The position numbers and the translations under genes are program-made. 64,000 nt of DNA from an uncultured Eubacteriales bacterium (GTDB taxonomy: Bacteria > Bacillota > Clostridia > Christensenellales > Aristaeellaceae): NCBI GenBank assembly GCA_900316415.1, contig ONCV01000005.1:1-64000 (forward strand), in the 5' to 3' direction. Every line of letters starts with the position of its first letter. Position 1 is the stretch's first letter. Below the pieces are notes generated by a model. That model saw only the letters and a program-made list of their open reading frames with translations. It was not told the DNA's origin and ran no database searches. Shown here one piece after another: positions 40,252 through 49,071 of the stretch.

Positions 40252-41547
40252 ATGTTCAAAAACCTGACCAAAGCGGAAAAATCGTGGGTGCTGTATGACG
40301 TGGGCAATTCCGCGTTCACGATGCTGGCCTGCTCCCTGATTCCCATCTGGTTCAAGAGCCTGGCCATCGGCACCGGTCCCGGGCAGATCACCGGCGATCA
40401 GGCGACGGCCTACTATTCGCTGGCCATCGCCGTCGTCACCGTGGCGGTGGCGCTGCTGGGGCCGATCCTCGGCGCCATCGCGGACCACAAGGACACGAAG
40501 AAGATCTTCTTCACCACGGCGGTGGCCCTGGGGGTCACGGGATGCATCCTGAACGGCTTCGCCGCCGGATGGGTCGCCTTCATCGTCATCTACGTGCTGT
40601 CCCGGATCTGCTATTCGTCCTCCCTGACGTTCTATGACTCGATGCTCAACGACGTGACCACCGAGGAGCGGATGGATCAGGTTTCCTCCTACGGCTATGC
40701 CTGGGGCTATATCGGCTCCTGCATCCCGTTCACCATCGCGCTGGTGGCCTACGTGCTGGGCCCGGACGCCCACATGATGGGCCCCGTGAACGAGGCGGGC
40801 GTGAAGATGGGGCTCCTGCCCGGGAACCTGTCCAAGATCATCGGCTTCGCCGTCACGGGCATCTGGTGGTTCTGCGTCACGATTCCGCTGATCCGGAACT
40901 ACAAACAGATCCATTATGTCGAGACCCGGCGCGGCGCCGTGGGGGCGGAATTCCGCCGCATCGGCCGGACGCTGAAGCGGATCGCCACCGGGGACAAAAA
41001 GGTGCTCTTCTTCCTGATCGCCTTCTTCCTGTACATCGACGGGGTGGGCACGATCATCGACAACTGCATCAACATCGGCACGGATCTGGGGCTGGATACC
41101 GTGGGCCAGGTGGTCTTCCTGCTGGCGACCCAGGTCGTGGCCTGGATCGGCTCCCTGGTCTTCGCCAGCCTGAGCAAGAAGCACGACACCGTGCCCCTGA
41201 TCCTGGTCTGCATCGTCGGATACTTCTGCGTCTGCCTGTACGCACTGACGCTGAAGGAGCTGTGGCATTTCGGCGTCCTGGCCTTCGGCGTGGGCTGCTT
41301 CCAGGGCTCCATTCAGTCCCTCTCCCGGTCCTATTATTCGAAGATCATCCCGGCGAAGAACTCCGGGGAATACTTCGGCATCTACGACATTTTCTCCAAG
41401 GGCGCGTCCTTCCTGGGCTCCGCCGTCATCGCCTGGGTCAAGCTGGCGGGCGGCACGATCAACATCGCCGTGGCCTCCCTGGCCGTGTTCTTCGCCCTGG
41501 GCTTCGTGTTCCTGAAGATTTCGGACAAACAGCCCGTCGCCAAGTAA
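40252..41547 (+). CDS. MFS transporter, Atg22/UMF1 family
   Basis: A 431-residue protein with about twelve membrane helices. The start SWVLYDVGNSAFTMLA is the hallmark of the UMF1/Atg22-like family, followed by GPILGAIADHKDTKKIFF with the MFS loop motif. Later SLSRSYYSKIIPAKNSGEYFG is also diagnostic. Family members are thought to export amino acids or similar small solutes; the substrate is unknown here. ATG 40252 follows GGAGGG by the right distance and is preferred over the upstream GTG. It is alone on its strand between two convergent terminator regions. Confidence 0.88.
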   Translation: MFKNLTKAEKSWVLYDVGNSAFTMLACSLIPIWFKSLAIGTGPGQITGDQATAYYSLAIAVVTVAVALLGPILGAIADHKDTKKIFFTTAVALGVTGCILNGFAAGWVAFIVIYVLSRICYSSSLTFYDSMLNDVTTEERMDQVSSYGYAWGYIGSCIPFTIALVAYVLGPDAHMMGPVNEAGVKMGLLPGNLSKIIGFAVTGIWWFCVTIPLIRNYKQIHYVETRRGAVGAEFRRIGRTLKRIATGDKKVLFFLIAFFLYIDGVGTIIDNCINIGTDLGLDTVGQVVFLLATQVVAWIGSLVFASLSKKHDTVPLILVCIVGYFCVCLYALTLKELWHFGVLAFGVGCFQGSIQSLSRSYYSKIIPAKNSGEYFGIYDIFSKGASFLGSAVIAWVKLAGGTINIAVASLAVFFALGFVFLKISDKQPVAK

Positions 41548-41556
41548 AAAAATACC

Positions 41557-41609
41557 GTCCGCGGGGATTTCCCCGCGGACGCGCCGCCGCTCCGGCGGCG
41601 CATTTTTTT
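41557..41609. terminator. Double-hairpin bidirectional terminator
   Basis: Stem 1 is GTCCGCGGGG / CCCCGCGGAC (41557-41580), stem 2 is GCGCCGCC / GGCGGCGC (41581-41601). A seven-base T-run follows on the plus strand, and an equivalent T-run beyond stem 1 serves the minus strand, for the converging gene ending at 41611. Confidence 0.93.
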
Positions 41610-41610
41610 A

Positions 41611-44283
41611 TTATTTCTTCGCCTCCAGGGCCTTTTGCATGGCCAGGGCCCCGGCGGAAAGCTCCTTCGGATGCAGGTTGTTTTTCTCCAGGATCGCGGC
41701 GATTTTCACCTTCGTCCGCTCCACCTCGTCCCGGAACTCCCGGGCGGACACCCGGATGGCGCCGCCCCCGAGGATGATGACCTGCTCCAGGCCGTCGGAG
41801 GTGGCCACCCGGACCCGGCTGTCCCGCTTCCGGGCGATCTCCCGGATGGTCTTCTCGATATAGTTGTCCGCGGTCTCGGCCTCCCGGGTGTAGACCACGT
41901 GGATGCCCTGGGTCTCCTCCTGGGCGCCGGCGCCGCCGGAGACCCGGTAGGCGTCGAACACCAGGATCAGCTCCCCTTCGTGGAAGCCGTGATAGTTCCC
42001 CAGGATGTCGATCAGGCTCTTCCGGGCGTCCTCCAGGCTGTGGCGGGCCAGCTCCTTCAGGTCCGGCCAGGCGAAGATGATGTTGTATCCGTCCACCAGC
42101 AGGTATTCCTTCTTCGGGGGCTCCAGCCGCAGCTCCGCGCCGTTCAGGGTCGTCCTTGCCGGCCGGGCCGGGACGCCTGGCAGCGGCTCCTTCGGCTTGC
42201 CGTAGGTGCGCTCAAAGATGGCCTGCAGCTCCCTGTCCTCCGCCGCGCTGAGGCTTCGCCGGCCGCCGCCGGAGGCCGGTCCGCCGGGCTGCGGTTCGCC
42301 GGCGGGCTCCCGGGTGATGCCGGTTTCGGGATGCAGGTGCATATAGTGTTCGACCTCGTTCCAGGGCACCGTGAAGCCCGCGCCGTGGGCACAGAAGACC
42401 GAGTCCGGCGAGTTCAGCGGATCCCGCTCCGGATCATATCCGCTGCGGGCGATGACCTCCTCCGGATTCCGGCAGGGGGCGTATCCGCGGAAGGACGTGG
42501 TCATCTTGCCCTGGCCCCGGCTGTAGCTGACCACCTCCCGGGCATAGCCCCGCAGCCCGGCCACCGGCGCGGCGCCGGTCAGCAGCGTCCGCTCCCCCCG
42601 GGGCTCCGGCGGGTTCGCCCGGCCGCCCATGCGGGTCAGGTCCGTCATGGCCCGGCCGACGCAGTCCGCGGGCAGCTCCAGCCGCACCTCCATCCAGGGC
42701 TCCAGCAGCACGCTTTTCGCCCGCATCAGCCCCTGGCGCACCGCGCGGTAGGTGGCCTGGCGGAAGTCCCCGCCCTCCGTGTGCTTCAGGTGGGCCCGCC
42801 CGGCGATGAGGGTGATCTTCATATCCGTGATCGGCGCGCCGGTCAGGACGCCCCGATGGGTCTTTTCCATCAGATGGGTCAGGATCAGCCGCTGCCAGTT
42901 GCTCTCCAGGTCATCCGTGGAGACCTCCGAGGCGAAGCGCAGCCCGCTGCCCGGCTCCCCGGGCTCCAGGCGCAGGTGCACCTCCGCGTAATGCCGCAGG
43001 GGCTCGTAGTGCCCGACGCCCTCCGCCGGCTCCGCGATGGTCTCCCGGTACAGCACGCTGCCCTCGCTGAAGCCCGCCTCCAGGCCGAACCGGTCCTTCA
43101 GCAGGCGGCGCAGGATCTCCAGCTGCACCTCGCCCATCAGCTGCACATGGATCTCGCGCTTCTCCCCGTTCCAGACCACCCGCAGCTGGGGGTCCTCCTC
43201 CTCGAGGGTGCGCAGCATCCCCAGCGCCCGGGCCGGATCGGCCCCCGCCGGCAGCAGCACCTGATAGGTGAACACCGGCGTCAGCAGCGGCGCCTCCGCG
43301 GCGTCCTCCGCGCCCAGCCCCTGTCCCGCCCGGGAGGCGTTCAGCCCCGTCACGGCGCAGACCTCCCCGGCCCGCGCCTCCTCGGTCAGGCGGAATTTCG
43401 CGCCGCTATAGATCCGGATCTGGTTGATCTTCTCCCCCTCCGGGCCGGGGGCGGTCTTCACCCGCAGGCTGCCGCCGGTGATCTTCATCCAGGTGAGCCG
43501 GGCCCCCTGGGGATCATGGCTGATCTTGTACACCCTGGCGCCGAACTCCGCCGGCCAGGCCGGCGCGGGAATCAGCCGCCCCAGCCCGTCCAGCAGCGCG
43601 TCCACGCCCCTGACCCGCAGCGCGCTGCCGAAGAAGCAGGGAAAGAGGGTCCGCTCCTTCGTCATCCGGGCCAGCAGGGCCTCCGGAACGGTTCCGGTGC
43701 GCAAAAAAGCCTCCATGGCCTCCTCCGATCCCAGCGCCGCCTCCTCCAGCGCGCCGGGAACCGAAAGATCCACGCAGGCGTCATCCAGCCGGTTTCGGAC
43801 CTCCCGCAGCAGCGCGGCCCGGTCCGTTCCCGGCTGATCCATCTTGTTGACAAACAGCAGCGTCGGCACCCGGTAGCTGCGCAGCAGGCGCCAGAGGGTT
43901 TCCGTATGCCCCTGGACGCCGTCCGCGCCGCTGATCACCAGCACCGCCGCGTCCAGCACCCCCAGGGTCCGCTCCATCTCGCTGGAGAAATCCACATGCC
44001 CCGGGGTGTCCAGCAGGGTCAGGCGCAGCTCCTTCCAGGTCAGCTCCGCCTGCTTGGAAAAGATCGTGATCCCCCGCTCCCGCTCCTGGGCGTCCGTATC
44101 CAGAAACGCGTCCCCGTGATCCACCCGCCCCAGCCGGCGCAGCTCGCCCGCGGCATAGAGCATCGCCTCGGACAGGGTGGTCTTGCCCGCGTCCACATGC
44201 GCCAGCAGGCCGACGGTCAGGTGCTTTTCCACGTTGCTCGCGTTCCTTTCTGCGGCAGGTTCCGGTTTATCGGGGAGGGGCAT
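41611..44283 (-). CDS. Tet(M)-like ribosomal GTPase fused to a Rae1/YacP-type NYN nuclease domain
   Basis: An 890-residue fusion. Residues 20-640 are an EF-G-like translation factor of the ribosomal-protection kind, with G1 AHVDAGKTT, G3 DTPGHVDF and G4 NKMD, then domains II to V ending around VPWNEVEHYMHL. After a Gly/Pro-rich linker (about 645-720), residues 735-870 are an NYN/PIN-like domain with LLVDGYNIIFAWPDL, LILVFDAYRV, AETADNYIEKTI and VATSDGLEQ, the pattern of YacP. In B. subtilis YacP is Rae1, a ribosome A-site messenger endonuclease. The fusion suggests a factor that binds stalled or drug-bound ribosomes and cuts the messenger. The ATG at 44283 lacks a clear binding site; a GTG about 17 codons later (NVEKHLT) follows AAAGGAA and may be the start. 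Similar fusions are, to my knowledge, known in other Clostridia but poorly studied. Confidence 0.87.
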   Translation of the reverse strand: MPLPDKPEPAAERNASNVEKHLTVGLLAHVDAGKTTLSEAMLYAAGELRRLGRVDHGDAFLDTDAQERERGITIFSKQAELTWKELRLTLLDTPGHVDFSSEMERTLGVLDAAVLVISGADGVQGHTETLWRLLRSYRVPTLLFVNKMDQPGTDRAALLREVRNRLDDACVDLSVPGALEEAALGSEEAMEAFLRTGTVPEALLARMTKERTLFPCFFGSALRVRGVDALLDGLGRLIPAPAWPAEFGARVYKISHDPQGARLTWMKITGGSLRVKTAPGPEGEKINQIRIYSGAKFRLTEEARAGEVCAVTGLNASRAGQGLGAEDAAEAPLLTPVFTYQVLLPAGADPARALGMLRTLEEEDPQLRVVWNGEKREIHVQLMGEVQLEILRRLLKDRFGLEAGFSEGSVLYRETIAEPAEGVGHYEPLRHYAEVHLRLEPGEPGSGLRFASEVSTDDLESNWQRLILTHLMEKTHRGVLTGAPITDMKITLIAGRAHLKHTEGGDFRQATYRAVRQGLMRAKSVLLEPWMEVRLELPADCVGRAMTDLTRMGGRANPPEPRGERTLLTGAAPVAGLRGYAREVVSYSRGQGKMTTSFRGYAPCRNPEEVIARSGYDPERDPLNSPDSVFCAHGAGFTVPWNEVEHYMHLHPETGITREPAGEPQPGGPASGGGRRSLSAAEDRELQAIFERTYGKPKEPLPGVPARPARTTLNGAELRLEPPKKEYLLVDGYNIIFAWPDLKELARHSLEDARKSLIDILGNYHGFHEGELILVFDAYRVSGGAGAQEETQGIHVVYTREAETADNYIEKTIREIARKRDSRVRVATSDGLEQVIILGGGAIRVSAREFRDEVERTKVKIAAILEKNNLHPKELSAGALAMQKALEAKK

Positions 44284-44316
44284 CCCGGCGGGTGCCGGGG
44301 CCTTTCTCCGGCGGGG

Positions 44317-45186
44317 TTATTCCGTAAACGCCATGATGTCCACATCCCGGGCATTGCCGCCCATGATGCGGACCAGCCGCCTCGCGCCCTTCCGGCGGGC
44401 ATAGAGGGCGGAGGAGGGGCCTCCGTCCAGGTTATAGACCCATTCCAGATCGAACCATTTCGTAAAGAAGCTGTTCACATCGTACAGATCCAGCCCCCGG
44501 TCCCCCTCGTTGGTCACGGTCAGAATCAGATAATTGTTCCGGTCCGCCCGGGCGATCACCGTCCGGATCGCCCGGGTCTGGGCGAACTTCCACTCCTCCG
44601 GCAGCAGGTTTTCGCCGTTCCGCTGCATGGGGCTGGCCTCCCGGAAGCTCCAGGTCTGCAGGGGGTTCGCTGCCAGCACCTCGGCCGTCGGCGTGCCGGT
44701 GTACATCTGCAGCCCGTCCGCCTCCAGGGTCAGCCCGTAATAGGGCAGCTCCTCCAGGTTCCGGAACACCTCCCCGTCCGTCACGGTCAGGGAGCCCCAG
44801 GGCGTGTAATAGTAATCCGAAACCTCGCCGGGATAATGCTCCGGCACGTCCGGATACGCAGGGCTCCAGTAGCCGCTGCCGTTGATGTACAGCATCGTCT
44901 CCGGGATGGCCTTCACCATGTCCTTCGGCTTCTGAATATCCTCCTTCCACTTCGCCGTGGCCTTCCGGATCTGCCGGGCGGGATCCCGGACCCAGACCTT
45001 GGTCAGATAGCACCGGACGCCGTGGATCAGGAAGGTTTCCATCTTGTACTTCAGCGTCTCGGAATCATAGGAGCGGTAGGCCCGGTGGTTGAAGGCATAC
45101 TCCCGGACCGGCAGCGCCTCCTCCCCGGCGGCGAAGGCCGGCAGCAGCAGGCAAAGCGCCAGCAGCAGGCATCGGATCCGCTTCAT
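44317..45186 (-). CDS. Secreted phosphodiester glycosidase domain protein (NAGPA-like)
   Basis: A 289-residue protein. The signal peptide MKRIRCLLLALCLLLPAFAAG is followed by a phosphodiester glycosidase domain, recognised by the closing pattern NLDGGPSSALYAR and GGNARDVDIMAF, with NNYLILTV just before. The family includes the mammalian uncovering enzyme, which removes GlcNAc from a phosphodiester, and many bacterial wall proteins of unknown target, possibly sugar-phosphate polymers. The start at 45186 overlaps the radical SAM gene stop by four bases (ATGA), so the two are translated together. The link with a peptide maturase has no obvious explanation. Confidence 0.82.
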   Translation of the reverse strand: MKRIRCLLLALCLLLPAFAAGEEALPVREYAFNHRAYRSYDSETLKYKMETFLIHGVRCYLTKVWVRDPARQIRKATAKWKEDIQKPKDMVKAIPETMLYINGSGYWSPAYPDVPEHYPGEVSDYYYTPWGSLTVTDGEVFRNLEELPYYGLTLEADGLQMYTGTPTAEVLAANPLQTWSFREASPMQRNGENLLPEEWKFAQTRAIRTVIARADRNNYLILTVTNEGDRGLDLYDVNSFFTKWFDLEWVYNLDGGPSSALYARRKGARRLVRIMGGNARDVDIMAFTE

Positions 45187-46571
45187 TTTTCCTCCTTCTC
45201 CGCGCCGCGCATGGCCTCCGCCCAGATGGCGCACTCCATGCGCTTTTTGAACAGCTCGCATCCGGTCTGGTAGACACCCCGGACGGAGCCCGTGGCGTGG
45301 TACGCGTTGGCGGCGCAGCCGCCGGAGCAGTACAGCCGGGCCCAGCAGGTCCGGCATTCCTCCCGGGCATAGACATTGCAGGCCGCGAAATCCGCCTGCA
45401 CCGCGGGATTATCCACCCCGTTCCAGATATCCCCGAGACGGAATTTCTCCTCCCCCACGAACTGATGGCAGGGATACAGATCCCCCCAGGGGGTCACGGC
45501 CATGTACTCCGTGCCGGAGCCGCAGCCGGAGATCCGCTTGTAGACGCAGGGCCCGCCGGACAGGTCGATCATGTAATGATAGAAGGTGAAGGGCCGGCCC
45601 TCCCGGCGCCGCCGCACCAGCAGCCGCGCCAGGTCCTCATACTGCCGCATCACGATGGGCAGATCCTCCGCCGTCAGGGCGGCGGGATCCCCCTCCGCGC
45701 AGACCACCGGCTCCATGCTCAGTTCGTTGAAGCCCAGATCCAGCATCACCTGGATATCCTTCAGGAAATCGGGGTTCGCGTGGGTAAAGGTGCCCCGCAT
45801 GTAATAGTTCTTCCCGCCCCGGGCCTCCACCAGCTTCCCGAATTTCGGCACGATCCGGTCCCAGGAGCCGTTTCCCGCGTAATCCACCCGGAAGCGGTCG
45901 TGGATCTCCTTCCGCCCGTCCAGGCTCAGCACCACGTTGGCGCATTCCCGGTTGGCGAAGTCGATCACCTCGTCGTCGATCAGCATGCCGTTGGTGGTCA
46001 GGGTGAAGCGGAAGTTCTTCCCGTGCTCCTTCTCCACGCGGCGGGCGTAGGCCACCAGGTCCTTCACCACGCCGAAGTTCATCAGCGGCTCGCCGCCGAA
46101 GAAATCCACCTCCAGGTTCCGCCGGGATCCGGAATGCGCGATCAGGAAATCCAGGGCCTGCCTGCCCACCTCGAAGGACATGATCGCCCGGTCCCCGTGA
46201 TACTTCCCCTGGCTGGCGAAGCAGTAGGAACAGTTCAGGTTGCAGGTGTGCGCCACGTGCAGGCACAGGGCCTTCACCACCCCGGCGGTCTTCCGCTTCA
46301 GATCCCCCGCCATCGGCTCGAACCGGTCCTCCGAAAAGAGCTGCCCGGCGTCCTTCAGGGCGGTGATCTCGTCCCAGCAGGCCGCCAGATCCGCGGGCGT
46401 GACATCCTCCCGGTCCCCGTACTTCGCGGCCATCGCGGACAGGACCTCCTCCCGGGGGGTGCTTTCATACATCCCGATCATGTCATAGGCGATCTCGTCC
46501 ACCAGGTGCACCCCGCCGGAGCACACGTCCAGCACGATGTTCAGCCCGTCCATCCTGTATTGATGAATCAT
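45183..46571 (-). CDS. scfB: SCIFF-type radical SAM/SPASM peptide maturase (ScfB/CteB-like)
   Basis: A 462-residue radical SAM enzyme. Residues 1-85 form an N-terminal peptide-recognition domain with MIHQYRMDGLNIVLDVCSGG, the characteristic SCIFF maturase start. The radical SAM cluster motif is CNLNCSYCF, with FFGGEP following. The C-terminal SPASM region has CGSGTEYMAVTPWGDLYPC and CRTCWARLYCSGGC, ligands for auxiliary iron-sulphur clusters. Known members form Cys-Thr thioether bonds in the SCIFF peptide, a short cysteine-rich product almost universal in Clostridia. I find no such cysteine-rich precursor next to it. The gene overlaps the LacI stop by four bases (ATGA), an unusual context. 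Confidence 0.88.
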   Translation of the reverse strand: MIHQYRMDGLNIVLDVCSGGVHLVDEIAYDMIGMYESTPREEVLSAMAAKYGDREDVTPADLAACWDEITALKDAGQLFSEDRFEPMAGDLKRKTAGVVKALCLHVAHTCNLNCSYCFASQGKYHGDRAIMSFEVGRQALDFLIAHSGSRRNLEVDFFGGEPLMNFGVVKDLVAYARRVEKEHGKNFRFTLTTNGMLIDDEVIDFANRECANVVLSLDGRKEIHDRFRVDYAGNGSWDRIVPKFGKLVEARGGKNYYMRGTFTHANPDFLKDIQVMLDLGFNELSMEPVVCAEGDPAALTAEDLPIVMRQYEDLARLLVRRRREGRPFTFYHYMIDLSGGPCVYKRISGCGSGTEYMAVTPWGDLYPCHQFVGEEKFRLGDIWNGVDNPAVQADFAACNVYAREECRTCWARLYCSGGCAANAYHATGSVRGVYQTGCELFKKRMECAIWAEAMRGAEKEEK

Positions 46572-47584
46572 GCGTTTTCTCCCTTGCTGTTTTCCAGGGG
46601 CTTCTCCGACTCCCGGTACACCGGCTGCCCGCTGATCACCGTCCGGCCGTGGCTCCGCCGGCCCCCGGCGCTCTGGTTCAGCAGCGTCCGCACGGCCGTT
46701 TCCGCCATGGCGTCCTGATCCACCCGGAAGGTGCTGATCCCCGGCCCCGCGGAGACCTCCGTCTCGAAATCGTCAAAGCCGGTGACGCTGATGTCCTCCG
46801 GCACCCGGAGCCCCCTTGCGGTCAGCGCGCGGATCAGCCGCCGGGCCACCACGTCGCAGTTGCAGACGAAGGCCGTCGGCATTTCCTCCGGCAGCGCGAT
46901 CTCCAGCAGATGGTTCTCCGCGTCCCGGTCCATCAGGATCCAGTCCTCCCGCAGGGGCAGGCCGTGGCCCAGCAGCGCCCGGTAATAGCCCAGGTAGCGG
47001 TCCATGATGGAGCTGGTCGCCCGGTAATTGCCCACGAAGCCGATCCGGGTATGCCCGTTCTTGATCAGATGGGAGGTCAGCCGGTAGCAGCCGTAACTGT
47101 TGTCCCCGACCACCGCGTCCGCGCTGGCCTGCTCGTCATAGAAATCCAGAAAGACCACCGGGATCCCCTGGGCGGCAATAAAGCGGTCGTATTCCTTCCG
47201 GGGCTGGCCCAGCAGGATCAGGCCGTTCACCTTCCGGCTCTCCAGCATCTTCGGCAGCCGCCGCTGTTCCTCCTCGGTCCGCTCCACCAGCTCCAGCAGG
47301 GTGAAATGCCCCGCCTCCGTCAGCCGCTGCACCAGCCGCTTGTACAGGCTGGCATAAAAGGAATTCGCCTCGAAAAACGCCTCGGGAATCAGGATCCCGA
47401 TGTCCAGGTGCGTGGAGGCCGCCCGGTCCATGCCCGGGTAGACGTAGCCCATTTCCGCGGCGGCCCGCTCGATCCGCTGGCGGACGGCGTCGCTCATGCC
47501 CGGCTTGCCGGCCAGGGCCTTGGAGACCGTGACCGCGCTGACGCCCACCGCCTTTCCGATATCGCGCATCGTCGGCTTCTTCAT
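46568..47584 (-). CDS. LacI-family transcriptional regulator
   Basis: A 338-residue regulator. The helix-turn-helix TMRDIGKAVGVSAVTVSKAL is at the N-terminus, followed by the hinge and a periplasmic-binding-protein-like effector domain (about 60-325) with GILIPEAFFEANSFYASL, HTRIGFVGN and SVTGFDDF. Such proteins bind sugars and control sugar genes. GGAGG stands ten bases before the ATG. It is the first gene of the four-gene unit ending at 41611 and lies directly downstream of an ABC importer operon, so it may control either or both. Confidence 0.93.
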   Translation of the reverse strand: MKKPTMRDIGKAVGVSAVTVSKALAGKPGMSDAVRQRIERAAAEMGYVYPGMDRAASTHLDIGILIPEAFFEANSFYASLYKRLVQRLTEAGHFTLLELVERTEEEQRRLPKMLESRKVNGLILLGQPRKEYDRFIAAQGIPVVFLDFYDEQASADAVVGDNSYGCYRLTSHLIKNGHTRIGFVGNYRATSSIMDRYLGYYRALLGHGLPLREDWILMDRDAENHLLEIALPEEMPTAFVCNCDVVARRLIRALTARGLRVPEDISVTGFDDFETEVSAGPGISTFRVDQDAMAETAVRTLLNQSAGGRRSHGRTVISGQPVYRESEKPLENSKGENA

Positions 47585-47607
47585 GCGAATTCTTCCTCCG
47601 GAACTTG

Positions 47608-47639
47608 ATCGCCCGGCCCGCGGATGCGGGCCGGGCGAT
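47608..47639 (-). promoter_or_regulatory. Perfect 14-bp-stem hairpin in the lacI leader
   Basis: The arms ATCGCCCGGCCCGC and GCGGGCCGGGCGAT enclose a four-base loop between the promoter and the ribosome binding site. No T-run follows, so it is not a classical terminator. It could be a messenger stabiliser, a barrier, or a DNA operator for the LacI protein itself. Confidence 0.7.
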
Positions 47640-47643
47640 ATTG

Positions 47644-47672
47644 ATTATAGGTGGATTTGTGTTTTGAGTCAA
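47644..47672 (-). promoter_or_regulatory. Promoter of the lacI-scfB operon
   Basis: Minus-strand -35 TTGACT (47667-47672), 17-base spacer, -10 TATAAT (47644-47649), close to consensus. Confidence 0.9.
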
Positions 47673-47725
47673 CCCAAACCCCTTCGCCGTCCCCCGGGAC
47701 GGAATCCCCCGGCGGAGCGTCTCTG

Positions 47726-49054
<1,329 letters not shown>

Positions 49055-49071
49055 TTTTCATCCCGCCTTCC

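Noticed and set aside
41635..45273. 1212-codon plus-strand open frame
   Set aside because: It is the antisense shadow of three well-supported minus-strand genes in GC-rich DNA and shows no recognisable domain or start site.
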